In this document: positions 45,748 to 57,659 of the stretch, one piece after another
Layout: each line of letters opens with the position of its first letter
Position numbering within the stretch: the stretch's first letter is position 1
Assembly: GCA_018417955.1 (NCBI GenBank)
Contig: JACTVC010000011.1
Span: 680,262-744,261 of the forward strand
Reading direction: 5' to 3'
DNA: 64,000 nt
Source: Laccaria trichodermophora
Lineage: Eukaryota; Basidiomycota; Agaricomycetes; Agaricales; Hydnangiaceae
The notes under the pieces: generated by a model
The model's database searches: none
What the model saw: the letters and a program-made list of their open reading frames with translations, nothing else
What the model was told of the DNA's origin: nothing
Position numbers and translations under genes: made by a program

Positions 45748-46162
45748 ATGAGTCTCCTCTCTCCCATCTACAATCGTGCGAAGTCCTTATGTTTCTATAT
45801 CAATTATATCCTAATCTCTCGCCTAGTCCCCAACCATGTTCTGGAGAAACAAAAAATGTACCAGGTGCGCATCGTCTCCTCAACACGTCTATCCGTTCTA
45901 TTATTGATTCGCTTTTAAAGAACAACACCAAGCCCATTATGCTGCGCGGGCCCAGGTCCAACCTCTACGTCGGTGGGTTGGACTGACCTCAACCTGTTTC
46001 GCAACCCAACGTTTTCTCCCTAGGGACCTTCGGTGTTCTATTTGGTGTTGGAATGTTAGGCACGCTCTACGGCGCATACTCCCTGACTAAGGTGTGTCTT
46101 ATGAGGTTTGTAAATGTGCGTTTAGATTGACACATCTGCAGGGCAAGCCTTCGGAATCTTAA
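45748..46162 (+). CDS. COX7: Cytochrome c oxidase subunit 7 (Cox7/VIIa-like)
   Basis: Small inner-mitochondrial-membrane subunit of complex IV. Four short introns-separated pieces join to about 68 residues: MSLLSPIYN (exon 1), LPNHVLEKQKMYQ, NNTKPIMLRGPRSNLYVG and TFGVLFGVGMLGTLYGAYSL, ending with a 21 nt coding exon for GKPSES. The KP.ML..PRS pattern followed by one membrane helix is the Cox7 layout. ATG at 45748; TAA at 46160-46162. The splice model is confident because every junction keeps frame and has good consensus; subunit identity is by pattern, not alignment. Confidence 0.8.
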
Positions 46163-46431
46163 TAGATTTTTTTAGAGACGTAATTGTACTGCAAACAAGC
46201 AGCAGATGTGCGATGAATTTTAACCTGAGAGTTGCACAATTTTGGCGTGCACATACCCGGTGCTATGCGGAAACATGACAACGAAACACGGAACACATGG
46301 ATGCATTGCTGTGCTCCCTTCACATGACACACCTCACTAGTACTTCAGATTATTATTGCTTCAGGCTGGGCGCGTCTAGTATTATATCACCGTGTTGATC
46401 ATGCCCTTCGACTTGCTGCGCTCTTACTGAC

Positions 46432-47870
46432 ATGTCCATTTCCATCATGTCCCGTCTCTCAGAGATATCTGAGTCAAGCATAGCAGCAGTCCTACGAGAC
46501 GACGAAGAGTGCCCCGATTACGAAGCAGCAGTCAGTATGTGCGTGTTCCTGGACTAACCCGGTAATCATCATCTAGCTCACTTGTCACTTTTATCATCGA
46601 TAGCACCTCAGACCGGACGGGAAGCCCCAATAGCGTCCGTTGGTCGACACCATTCGACAATCCACTAAGCTCTTATCCTCAAAAGTGTGTGCAGGACATA
46701 CCGAAATACTGATGACTGATGATCAAGGCGCCCAAAGTACCGCCCGAAGACGGCCATTGCCTCGCCATGAACGTTATCTATACACTTATCGGCTCATGGC
46801 AGGCAACACGCCCTTACAATTCATGATATCGTATGTCCGCCTATTGAATACCGGGGAATTCGTCTCTAATATAATTAGGGTTGAGCCTGAATCAGGCAAA
46901 CCTCGACATGGAAAATACACATTCAATCTATCCTTCAAAGCCAATGGTATCGAACGACCGCTATGTGAGCCGACTGTGCGGACCTTGAAGGTCGACCCTC
47001 GGCAACTGGACTTTGCAGTCTTGTGCGTTGTTGAAGCTTCCGTCTTACCCACAAGCTAAATTCACACTCCAGCGTGTTCCCAGGAAAAAATAGCATACCG
47101 ACAGGGTGTCTCTGGTCTCTTCGTGTGTGGTTGCGAGTGAATGGGGTGGATCATAGGTTGTTTGGGGATGATGAGCTGCTGGTGGGGAAGGATCCGGATT
47201 TCAACTCTATTGGGGATGCGTCGTTTGCTAGGATGAAGCATGCAGATGCGAAGGAGCAGGTATACCATGCGTATGTCGGGAGGGCGTTGGTATCTTTCAT
47301 CATCAAGTGAGTAGGTTTCTTTTTTAAAAAAAGAAGTGGGTGAACGTCTAATTGGATTCTAGGTGGGATCGGGTGTCAAACAACTTGTACAAGTATTCCC
47401 TAGAGTATGAGGCTCAAGGCGTAGGGGGCGTGTTGATCGATGAGTTCAGACTAAAATTGGATTCGGACCCGAAGACCGTATCGTTTTTAATATAGTGAGT
47501 ACCCTCATCCATTTATCTCCGATCTCCCTCCTCACACCCCCGTTCCGCCAGTTCCACCCCATCCAACTCCGTCCCAGCAGGCGCTGCGCACAAACTCCGC
47601 GTCTGGCTGCGCTCCCTCGTCCCACTCGCCGCCAACGATCCATCAACAACATACAACCTCCCCTTCAACGACTCGTACATATACCAGAGGGTGTGGAAGA
47701 CGGATTCTTTCAAGATTGGGTCGAGGCTGGAATTCGAGTCATTAGGGCCCAAGATGGTTATGGGCTTTTCGTCTGGTGGGCCACAGACGATTGTTATGCC
47801 TCATCCGCCGAGGGAGCCGCAGCCTGCTGCGTCGACGAGTGGGATCAAGACTTGGGAGAGCTTTGGTTAG
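46432..47870 (+). CDS. Conserved-looking protein of unknown function
   Basis: ATG at 46432 (MSISIMSRLSEISESS). Splicing gives RTGSPNSVRWSTPFDNPLSS, then RHERYLYTYRLMAG, a beta-rich region (MISYVRLLNTGEFVSNIIRV), LWSLRVWLRVNGVDHRLFGD and, after two more introns, FLIYSTPSNSVPAGAAHKLR and WLRSLVPLAANDPSTTYNLP, ending KTWESFG at 47870. The second intron must use the acceptor after CGCCCAAAG, not the nearer ATCAAG, to keep frame. No signal peptide, membrane segment or catalytic motif was recognised. Long spliced frame with good junctions argues that it is a real gene. Function unknown. Confidence 0.65.
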
Positions 47871-48083
47871 TAGTTGATGAAGAGTGGTCGATGATCCTGG
47901 TGTATGATACGCATGACGACGTCGATGGTAGCGTAATTTCGGGTTAATTCAGCTACCATGTATTACTTATTTCTCTCCCCACTCCATCTGTACCATATAT
48001 AGGAAAGCACATTAGTACAGTATGGTTCTTGTACTTCATTCTTAGAGATAGAAATTGGTCTTCCTGTGGCTGTGTAATCTTTT

Positions 48084-49924
48084 ATGGACTCTACCTTGAT
48101 CACGAAAAGGCTGCACATCTCAGGCTTAACCCCCGCTATAACAGCAGATGATATCTCAAGACGGCTTTCGACCTTTGGCTCCGTGAAATGTGTGGACGGT
48201 ATAGGCCTTTTGGATGGTTTGGGTGCACCGAGAAAGTTCGGTTACATCACGATCGAAACGACTGCTGGAAAATTGGCGAAATGTACGTGGCCGTGGTTTC
48301 TTAGGGCAAAAGGAATTGATAGTTTTTACAAAGGTATGAATTTGCTTAGTGGATCTACATGGAAAGGCGCGAAATTACGGTTCGGAGAAGCCAAACCAGA
48401 TTTCGCGGAGAGGTAAGAAGGGAAATATTTTCATAACAATAACCTCGTTTAGAAAATGATTCTGCAGAATCGCGGCAGAGAATGAATCAGCCTCCAACGA
48501 GCCGCCCAAAAAACGACGCAAGCGGCACAGCGGGGTATACGCTGACGACATGACTCTCGTCACTCCCGAAAACGCGGCTACGCGTCCCGGGTGGAAAGTC
48601 ACGCCTCTCGGGCGAACCATGCGTCCCGTTAAAATGAGGCCTACGCATCCATTGCCTCCTACTCAAGACGAGGTGAAGGGTGTGAGGAAATCGAAAAAGC
48701 AGGCAGACGATGCTGTGTTGAAGAAGAAAAAGAAAAGGGTCAAGGATCCGGATACGAGGGCTAGGAGGAAAGCGATTGATATGACGAAGTGGGGGAGCGA
48801 GCATTTGAAGGGGATGTTCTTGGATTTAGAGGTCCAGCAGGGAGGGAAGAAGATGGTTGTTGATGTGTCCGAGGTCGTCGTGATTTCGGAGGATGAGAGC
48901 AGTGAAAGCGGAGAAGAGGAGGAGGAAGTGCATCCATTCGTGTCTATTCCAAATGCACAATCTAAGGCCCGTTCACCTCCACCAACTTCAGTTCCCGTCC
49001 AAACCTTCCCTGCTATGGTTACACCGACCTCCGAAGTTCCTCGACCAGTGCAAGCTGCGAGCTCCGTTCCAGAAAATAATATCAATGTCGCCCTCGAAAC
49101 CTCCCAATCCCTCAATCTCCTCGCGTCCTTGTTCGGCGGGAAAGACGAGGACGAGGACTGGGTAGGCAGGGAAAGTGTCGGGTCCGACGTTGACGAAGAA
49201 GAACTGGTAAAAGGGGACAAGATGTTGGTGGACGCTGATGAAGAGGGGCTCAATGACTTTGAGGTCGTGCCAATTTCAAAGTTCATGGAATCAATATCGA
49301 TACGAAACGACGAGGAAGTAGAGAAAATGGCACAGCCCAAAGCCACGCAAAACATTGTACCTCAGCCGAAGAAACCGACCCAGCAGACTAAACTTAAGGA
49401 TTTGTTCGCTCCCAGAGATGAAGAGGGTATGTAAAAAAAAACTAGCTTTTTCCGAGCCGGCTTTAACCCATCCTACCCTCCTTCTAGCCGGCTTTTCCCT
49501 CCTAGGCCACCTAGACCTCGACCTAGAGCTAGACGAAGAAGTTTCCTTCATCTCAGAACAACCAACGCTCCCCACGGAGTCCATCACACAACCAACAGAA
49601 TACTACCAGCCCACATTATCGTCCTCGCACACAAAACGTACAGCAACGTTCTTGGACCCAAAGCAGGTGTTGTTTTTCCCCGTTCCCTCCTCCTCTTCCA
49701 TCACCAAGGCCCGTCCAAGGGATCCGTTGGAGTTTACTAAGGAGCAGGGGTGTTATTGGCGTGATCCTGCTGTTGCTTTTTATCGCACGAATACAGAGGA
49801 AGAAATTAGAAAGAAGTGGGAGGAGGAGAGGGGCGAGCTGACGAGGGGGTGGAAGAAGAGGTCTAGAGAGGCTGGGAAGATTCGAAGGAGGAGGAGGGGT
49901 GGGATCGAAGATGGGTTGGAGTGA
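48084..49924 (+). CDS. NOL8/Nop8-like nucleolar RNA-binding protein
   Basis: Involved in 60S ribosome assembly with the Ras-like GTPase Gtr1/RagA (family knowledge). ATG at 48084; N-terminal RRM: KRLHISGLTPAITADDIS (RNP2 region) and KFGYITIETT (RNP1 region), then over a short intron LLSGSTWKGAKLRFGEAKPD, a block typical for Nop8. A basic Lys-rich region (KKKKKRVKDPDTRARRKA) and KWGSEHLKGMFLDLEV follow; a long acidic stretch precedes the C-terminal block FYRTNTEEEIRKKWEEERGE with RSREAGK, also typical. Ends at 49924 (GIEDGLE). Together with NOP14 it is one of two ribosome-biogenesis genes in the window. Confidence 0.85.
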
Positions 49925-50097
49925 GGCGATCCCTCCACAGCTGGTGCAGTTCTTCAAATACAACCAAAAACTTCACTTTCTTCTGATGTCTAATTCTGGG
50001 TCATGTGAGAATGTCTGCAATTTAATTTTATGGGCTGAACACTGTTCAGAACACGCGTAACATTGATTGAATTATTTGAACACCTTGCCCATACCTA

Positions 50098-50964
50098 TCA
50101 AACCAACACTTTGCTCTCAAGGAATGCGGACCACTCCTTCTCGGCCCAGCTGCTGGAAATTTCATGAGCGACCAATCCATCCCAGAGAACCGTCGGTGAT
50201 ACATGAATGCTGTTCTGTCTCGAAAATTTGACTATATGCGCAAGAGTCAGTGGAGAAGAGAGGTCAGAAATCGCGACGTACTGTTATACTTGAGGTCGTC
50301 AGTAACAGCAATGCCTCCATTCGGCGACCCTTTCAACGTCAAAAGGTCCTTAACTTGCTCTACGGCATCCGCTGGGATAATCTCTGCAGCGAGTAACGCG
50401 AGCTTTTCGCGGATTTGGAGCGGGGTCAGAGTGGATGTGGGGATATCGAAGTAATCTATTTGGTTTTTGAAGAGCTATGTATAATGGAATGAGACGTCAA
50501 TCGGGCAGAGATTGGGGCCTCATACCAGGAGAGAGAAAGGCCAAAAGTTCTCTGGAGAGGCACGAAGGACCTGCCAAGTTGATGTCAACAAAACGAAGAC
50601 ACATAGATTGATGATTACACACCGCAAGACCTGCTTCGTGCGTCAAAGTCGAAGTCGCATGCCAAGGTTGGACTTGGAGCCTGAACACCGCCTTCACTTT
50701 CCCGTCATATTTCCCGCCCTTGCTGAAAAGTGGCTTCAAGACATTATCGATCGTCAACGCCATCTTTGCGCTGTAACGCGTTCAATCCGGTACTGTGGTT
50801 CATTACCGTTATTTACCTGAATGGGCAAACATAATCGACTATATGCGCGTCGATGGATGTTCAAGCTAAGTTTTGGGATGGAACTTACGGAATATGTCAA
50901 GGGTATGAGGAGCATCGTGACTTCCTGCGACTATCAATTGGCGTAGGGAAGGTTGGAGGGCCAT
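50098..50964 (-). CDS. Thioredoxin-fold (DsbA-like) protein
   Basis: ATG at 50964 starts MALQPSLRQLIVAGSHDAPH; two short introns around a 22 nt exon give TLDIFLDYVCPFSAKMALTI. CPFS holds one cysteine at the usual thioredoxin active-site position, so it is a monothiol-type or redox-inactive relative. The helical insert YFDIPTSTLTPLQIREKLAL follows, then VSPTVLWDGLVAHEISSSW, where a cis-proline (SPTV) precedes the last strand as in DsbA-type folds. Stop at 50098-50100. Likely cytosolic; substrate unknown. The start lies near a gene remnant on the other strand. Confidence 0.75.
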
Positions 50965-51071
50965 CTCAACGTATCTTTTGAACGTTAGGACAACGTTAGA
51001 TTGAGGTTTATTTGATTTACAGATTTCCGTTACGAGTCTATTTATAACTATTTGTCCAATATGATGCGCAG

Positions 51072-51827
51072 GAGGCACTGAACCGTAAACTGGAAGAACT
51101 ACAGCGAATGATGACAAACGCGCATCGGGTCTGGTTGCTCGACCCAGAGGCAAGAGCAATGACAAGGGGCGTGGTGCGCTGTCGCCGAGATCGGTGGGGA
51201 GCAGTTACAGGCCGGATATGTTGTCCAGTCGGAGTACGAACCAGAGCGTGTCGAGTGCTGGGTCCCCGCATGGTTCAATACCAGATATACCATCACCCCC
51301 CACAGGTGAATCGCAGTCCCACTCTCCCATGAGCAGACATCGCTCCCCGACCAAGTCTTCCAATTCAGCTACGTATTCTTCTCAGAGCGCTGTCGGTCAT
51401 TCACATCCAAGGCGGTATGGTCCTTTGGTTGACCGAAGCAGTGACTATAGTAGTCATGATGACTCCGGGGCTTCCAGTTTTAGTGATCTCAGTGGTAAGT
51501 CTTGTTCGCCCTTTCACTCAATACCTAAACTGACACTGTTGTCATGTCTAGATGCTAGTCTGTCAGCATCGGCATTGGAGAGGGCGCTTTTGTCAAACAT
51601 CAGGGGGAATGGATCTCGCTTGTAAGTTGATTTACCAACTTACAAAAATTATTGCTGATTATCACTCTAGATCTCAGGGTACACGTAGCTGGATCATGAT
51701 GATTAGTGGTCGCAGTAGTGCCTCTTCTTTCAGGGCATTATCATCCTCTGAGTCAGAACCTCCATTTGAAGATGGCGTTGTGGGGCGTATTGAGACGTGT
51801 TGTTTGATTGGAGAGTCAAAGTACAGT
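51072..51827 (+). pseudogene. Remnant of a Ser-rich host gene
   Basis: Three exon-like blocks: EALNRKLEELQRMMTN (coiled-coil-like) followed, in a shifted frame, by SYRPDMLSSRSTNQSVSSAG and a Ser/Pro/His-rich run to ASSFSDLS; then over a clean intron DASLSASALERALLSNIRGN; then over a second intron SWIMMISGRSSASSFRAL and EPPFEDGVVGRIETCCLIGE, ending at a donor GTAAGA. No start codon, no stop in frame, and the MULE left end lies about 100 bp further on. I do not recognise the family. A single-base frameshift near 51110 (or an unrecognised splice) separates the first block from the rest. Confidence 0.5.
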
Positions 51828-51928
51828 GTAAGACACTTCTCTCGGGATAAAGACGCTCCGCTTGCGCGGCGGCGTTTTCCGCTTTGTTTGGCTTCACGCT
51901 CCCTGGGACCTGGAGGGCACTTTTGAGA

Positions 51929-51972
51929 TTCCGCCGCAAACTCTAATTCTTTTTGGGAACACACAGCCACCC
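51929..51972 (+). repeat. Left MULE terminal inverted repeat (44 bp)
   Basis: Perfect inverted match to 55139-55182; inner end ...CACACAGCCACCC. Confidence 0.9.
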
Positions 51973-52176
51973 ATTAAAAATAAAATGTCGGGATGCCCGC
52001 CCTCCTGTCTAAAACGAGCTCGCTGACCAACATTGTCATGTGACAAAACCCCTCCCATTTCTTGACGCGTCCTCCTTCACCGCGCTTGCTACTTGAGCTC
52101 GCGTATATACCCGCTCTTGCTGGATCACTGAGCGCCTTTATTTATTTATTCTATGAACCCTATTTTCACTTTATAG

Positions 52177-54926
52177 ATGTCCTTTGGAAGCTTTCAGCTC
52201 GCTCATCCAGTTCACCCTGACCCTGGGATCCTCTCTGGAGGCTACACACACATGGACTCTGTCACCCTGGATCTCTCATCTGGTCTTGCCATACATCATC
52301 TGGGTTCTGAGCATCTGTCCAGGCCGAAGATCAGATACGGAGATTATGAAAGCGACAGGCAATCTGGTAAATACAACTATGCTTGGGAATCTTGGAAGGC
52401 CTTCGAGCGATTTCTGGAAAACGAGGAGGAAACAGCATCAATTGAGCTTTGGAAGGCAAAGGCTATTACTGGGGCCGAGCGTTATGTCAAAAGAATTCAG
52501 TATGTCTGTGCTCGCGCTGGGACTGGTGGACAGAAAGGCTACACGAAAAAGAATCCGCACTGGGATCGCAAAGTCAACAGTAAACTGACCGATTGTCCAT
52601 GCTCGCTTATTGTGAAGACATACCATGGCATAGACAATGTGCTAGGAAAATATTGCTTGGATCATGACCACCCAATCGGCCAAGAAAATTTAAAGTATAC
52701 TCGGCTTTCACTCAAAACGTGCAACTGGATTGCTGCCATGGTACGCGGGAAAGTCAATTCAGGTCACATTGTACGTTTATCATGTTTTTCAAGTTTGCTT
52801 AATCAATTGTGCTATTTTATAGCTCGATTTGCTGCACCGGCGTCTAGAAACAACCCCCGAGCTTGATACCCTCCAATTTCACGTGCCTAACTGGACTCAA
52901 CCCCGCCGGAATGACTTTGCTGTTCTTGCAGATGTTCGGCGGATTGAGAAGGCTGTCCAAGCTGAACTCGTCCGCTTGGACAAGGATGATGGGCTCTCTG
53001 TGTTTAAGTGGGTGAACAAACTTCGTGCTACAGATAGCCTGCTTGGATTCAAATCAAAGACTTGTCCGGTTCCCCCTGGCTCAGATCTGCGGCCTGATAC
53101 TTTCACACTGATGATTCAAACCCCTTGGCAACGTGAGCAGTATATCGAACATGGCTCAAATATTCTATTTGCCGACGGTACTCACAATACAACAATGTAC
53201 GAAAATACGACTTTAACCACATTGCTTGTTCGCAATAAATGGGGTCATGGTGTGTGCCTTCGTGACATTGTTTTCAGTCATTCAAGTTGCTAATCTGACT
53301 ATGTAGGTGTTCCTGTTGCATGGATGATTGCATCAAATGGAACCGCCGAAACAATTGGGTATTTTATTTTTCTCGTGCAGAGCCAGAGTCCCTCTATCAT
53401 TCCTCATTGGCTGATGAGCGATCGGGATCTTGCGCAAATCAAGGCCCTTCTGCGTTGCTTTTCAACTTCAAAGATGTTACTTTGTTGGTGGCATGTACTT
53501 CACGCATGGCAACAACACCTCGTCACATCGAAACACCCGATACTCTGGATGAAACTGAAAGCCTGGATTCGTATTGAATGCCCAAAAGAGTTTGAGGAGG
53601 CTTGGCTCGAGATTCAACAACTTGCTCCAACCGACTTTCTTGGCTACCTAGTCGAGTACTGGATGACGAATGAATTCCGCCCTATGTGGTCTGGCGTATA
53701 TCGCAAGAGCCGTCAAATTTATGAAAAAAGTGATACAAACATGCTATTAGAAGTGTGAGTCTCATGATTTAATCGTTCTTTACATATCATTCAAACCGCG
53801 TCTTCCACGGCCAGTTGGCATCACGTCCTGAAGGGAAAATTTCTCGAGGGCCGCCGTAATCGCCGCCTCGACCACCTCCTGTATATATTGCTTTGCAAAG
53901 TCGTCGAATACTACTCACTCAAGGGTCGCCGTGAGCGTATCGGTATCGAAGGTCCTGATCTTGAAGTTCGGAAGCAGAAGGCTATTCTTGAACACAGCCT
54001 TGAATTTTCTGCCGACGACATCACTCAGCTTGACGACACAGAACCTGTGTATCGCATCAAGTCTTCATCTGTTCCTGGGAAATTTTACGACGTCGACATC
54101 CTAGCATACAGCTGCACATGTTGTGATTACCCTGAGATAAGTTTTTGCAAGCATATATGTGCTGTCCAGAGGTACTTCCCATCATCGGACGATGCTACAT
54201 CTGCAGGACTGGAGGCTCTGGCCCTTGTCACGGACTCGCCATCTTCACCTTCTCTTGATGATCTCATCTATCACCCCCCTTCTGACTCTGCAATGAATGA
54301 CGATGCTGGTGCGCACTCCAGGGAGACAGAACAAGACTGCCTGCGCGTTGTTGAAAAACTGGAGACACTTGCGGCTTGCATGCGACACCAATCCGGTAAT
54401 CCAGCTGCAAATACGAAACACGCTGGCTCAGAGGAGCTTGAGCGACTGCTCGACGCTACACTTGCCCTCTTTAATTCACATCAGCTTCTTCCGGCAGCAA
54501 AACGTCTCTCTCCGAACCTCAACTCATGGCCGGAAACCCGAGATCATATGAGGTCTGCAATGCCTGCAAAGAAAGGTCGAAAGAAGCGTGTTGGTGACGT
54601 GTATGGAGCAGGTGAGCAGAGCGGGAAAAAAGCGAAGAAGGATTCCTCTGTTGGTGGCCCGGTTAGGTCGTCTGAGTAAGTCTTTCATGAATCTCGCTGT
54701 ATCATCCACTGACATAAACATTTGCCCATAAAGCGTCATACTTGCATCCCAACGCCCGACACACAATGACACGGTCCAAGCCCCAGCCTCGCAAGATCGT
54801 ACTATGCCAGTTTTACGTACGGGCGGCGCAGCCCAAGTGATTCCAGCATCCATTCCGCTTTCTGACACCAATCCGCCGGTGCCTCCGCGTTCATACTACC
54901 GCGAGAAAACATATTTCTATCAATGA
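52177..54926 (+). CDS. MULE transposase with SWIM zinc finger
   Basis: DDE-type transposase of the Mutator superfamily. ATG at 52177 (MSFGSFQLAHPVHPD). The N-terminal region has a FLYWCH/FAR1-like DNA-binding look (KYCLDHDHPIG with Cys/His). The catalytic domain shows NILFADGTHNTTMY (first Asp), VPVAWMIASNGTAETIGYF, LMSDRDLAQIKALL (second Asp) and CWWHVLHAWQ. Near the end is the SWIM finger: YSCTCCDYPEISFCKHICAV (CxC...CxH). A last intron after SSE-coding (donor GTAAGT at about 54678) leads to a Ser/Pro tail ending REKTYFYQ, TGA at 54924-54926. No frame breaks were seen after splicing short introns, so the element may be autonomous. Confidence 0.88.
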
Positions 54927-55138
54927 ATTTTGTCGTCATCTTGTTTTGTATTGTACTGTACTACATCGATTTGTATCTTTGATAGATTTGTATATGATTT
55001 AGTTTGATACTATCATTACTTACATCAATATATGTAGATACGTGCGCGTGCCTTCAAATTGGTGAAGCAGGCGCACACATCTATATTGGGTTGCAGAGCC
55101 AAACAATCAAGCAGAATCAACAAAGGTGCATTTCGGTC

Positions 55139-55182
55139 GGGTGGCTGTGTGTTCCCAAAAAGAATTAGAGTTTGCGGCGGAA
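55139..55182 (-). repeat. Right MULE terminal inverted repeat (44 bp)
   Basis: Perfect inverted copy of 51929-51972. Confidence 0.9.
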
Positions 55183-55358
55183 AGTGAATAACTCCTGGAG
55201 GGTCTTTTCTGACCCTTTTTGGACCCTTGTTTGTTCCTGCCTCGCCCAAGGCCACATCGCCAAACACTCCGCACAACGCTGCGTGCTGTCAGTCTCTGCT
55301 TGTTGCTCGAGGGAGCGCTCTTCCCCCTCGTCCTCCCCCTCAGCAATCTCAACCGTTC

Positions 55359-57060
55359 ATGAACATCATGGCGCTGGCTCACGCCCCCACCTTTTTCGGG
55401 TCCGTCTCCCTCTGTTCGCCCTCACTTACTGTTCCCTTTCACACAGATTGATCGAGGCGCGTTGCTCGATCGGGCAATATGTGGGCGGATTTTGTCCCCG
55501 CCTCATCGCTTCGAGCACCAGCAACGCGGACAGCACCACAGACACTGCTGTCACCTTTGCAGCCTACGCATTCGGCGTCCTCACCTTCGCTCTTGCCTGC
55601 GCTCTCGTCGTCAGCACCATCATCTGGCACAACCTCAACATCTGCTGTACCCTCGAACAGGAGCTCATGCAGATTGCACCGGACACCCATCAGCCACCTC
55701 CACCCCCACCTCCTCTTCCACCTTCGTCTCAGCCACAGCCTGCAGCCACAAACGAAGACACGCCGCCAATTGAAAGTGGCACGGCCCCTGCAGATGTCGA
55801 CGTGCAGACGGATCTGGAAGCCGTCGATGCTTCCATGGCTCCTATGGATGTCGACTCGCCGCCTGGACTCCCCTTCCCAGGACGGCGAGTAAACAATGAG
55901 TGGGAGCCGGCCTACCTCGAAATGTGAGTTTTACCTCATCCTCCACCCTCTTATTCTGACAACCACACCCCTTTGACAGAGACCATCTCACCCATGCTCA
56001 GCTGAAGGACCTGTGTCGGGAGTACCACAGGAACATCACTGGGAACAAAACCACCCTTCAGAACAACCTCAAGACCTTCAGTGCAGACAAGAAGCTTTGG
56101 GATGAGTAAGTTGATGGGTCTATCATGCATGTTGTCTGCTAACCGGCTCTGTTTGCGTGCAGAATTCTATCTGGGGCCAGAAAGTCCCATCGAGGCAAGC
56201 ATTCCGGAAGGCCTACAGAAGGTGGCACCACCCACGGTGTCACGAAAAAACGAACGGCACCAAAAACGATGACGACGCGGCGTGAGCGCATCATCCTCGG
56301 TGGCGAGGAAAACTCTAAGGGTCGTCATCAACTGCCCATGGAGAGGTCGAAGGACAAGAGATCAGTGAAGGAGAAGGAGGGGATCATTGAGTGGGTAAGT
56401 CCCACCTTATTTCTATTTTTTTACATCAAAACAAAGGGCTGACGTTGTTTCAAAGGCAAAGGCATTCTCTGCAGCCAATGGCTATGTGCCAATCGAAAAG
56501 CGAACTGACCGCCCTGTGGATAGGGAGCCCGTGCCGCTGGCAGTTCGCCCAATGGTGCGTCTTATCTTATATCGTTTAGTTGAACTTCAAACACTCACCG
56601 GAGCATGCAGGGAGACTACGGCCGCATCCTGGATCACGTTCAGAGGACGGAGGTCACGCTCAAAGCAATCTCGGATGTGCTTGACCTCTCGCATACGCCC
56701 TCATCCTCCTTGCCACCACCGTTGTTGAATTTGAACACAACGTCACCCACACCTGCCATTCCTTCACTCCTGACCACGTTACCTCCTGCGACGGCTTCTG
56801 CCATACCTCCCCTGACTCCCACCATTGACAACCACGACGATCGGCTTGTCCAAATTAGGGTGGCGCATGATCGAACGCTCACGGTCATGGTTTCAGCCAT
56901 CCCTGATCCACCCAACATCTCGTACCATAAAGACATTGACAAGCTCAGTCGTACTTGGGACGACACTTTGCCTTCCTGGAGTCCTCATGAGGCTCCTTTC
57001 TCCATTGCTGTGCCCTTCTCTGCTGTGAATGAGAGGATTCATGTTGCCCTCATCTATTGA
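55359..57060 (+). CDS. SAP-domain-like protein of a KDZ-type element, probably 3'-truncated
   Basis: ATG at 55359 (MNIMALAHAPTFFG), then over an intron a hydrophobic stretch (YAFGVLTFALACALVVSTII) that looks like a membrane helix or a low-conservation region, followed by Pro-rich and acidic linkers (GRRVNNEWEPAYLEM). After an intron comes a SAP-type helix-turn-helix: LTHAQLKDLCREYHRNITGN plus KTTLQNNLKTF, expected to bind AT-rich DNA. The rest is linker with KRTDRPVDREPVPLAVRPM and a C-terminal part that stops at HVALIY three bases before the inverted-end insert at 57064. Similar proteins sit near KDZ-type transposases in mushrooms (from memory). Stop placement suggests loss of the original C-terminus. 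Confidence 0.6.
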
Positions 57061-57387
57061 GGTCTTTACCATCCCCCATGAGTTCCAGCGGATTCCAAGC
57101 GGAATGTCGGAATTCCATGGAATTCCGACGGAAACTAGTTGGCTGGAGCCTCAGCCATTCTGGTTTCCAATTCCATGGAAATTCCAATGGAATCCGATGG
57201 AATCCGGTGGAAATGGTTGGAATCCGGGAGCCTCCCGGAACAGTTTCCATTGGAATCCATTGGAATTCCAACCAGATTCCATGGAATTCCAATGGAAAGT
57301 ATATTCCATTCAAATTCCAACAGATTCCGAGAGATTCCAATGGATTCCAATATTTGTTGTTGTTATTATAATATATAAAAAAAGAAG

Positions 57388-57469
57388 TGGATGCATAAGG
57401 ATTGAACTCTAGCTTCGGGGAAGGTCACGTGAAGTCCAAGCAGCAACATTTCCGCTACACCATACGGCC
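57388..57469 (-). ncRNA. tRNA-like Pol III unit (decayed tRNA or SINE head)
   Basis: On the minus strand, box A TGGTGTAGCGG (57462-57452) and box B GAGTTCAATCC (57409-57399) match the internal Pol III promoter consensus at tRNA-like spacing, and a run of seven T (about 57383-57377) follows as a terminator. The acceptor, anticodon and T stems pair poorly, so it is not a working tRNA; the box A region and TTCA loop resemble fungal tRNA-Glu. Confidence 0.4.
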
Positions 57470-57659
57470 ATTAAAATGCTAGTAACATTTATTCCATACA
57501 ACCCACCCTCACGGCCACCTTCCTAAACGAGTCACGGCGTTTGCCGGCGTCACCATCAGCATTTCCGTTTTGCTGTCAACCACAACCACAACCTGAACCA
57601 CAACCACCACCTGAACCACAACCACCACCACCGTCACCGCGACCAGCTCGGTCACCGCC

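Larger units (their letters stand above)
51929..55182 (+). mobile_element. Mutator-like element (MULE) with 44 bp perfect terminal inverted repeats
   Basis: A 3.25 kb unit bounded by 51929-51972 and its exact inverted copy 55139-55182, both reading TTCCGCCGCAAACTC inward. It contains one transposase gene with complete coding capacity. TIRs this short are at the lower end for MULEs. A clean 9-11 bp target duplication was not found; instead an imperfect ~20 bp direct similarity lies just outside (see findings). Confidence 0.85.

Noticed and set aside
48663..49355. 230-codon Ser-rich minus-strand frame
   Set aside because: It is the antisense of the acidic/Ser-rich part of the NOL8-like gene.
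52177..55182. The MULE as helper for the 31 kb element
   Set aside because: Their TIR sequences show no similarity by eye, so they belong to different families.
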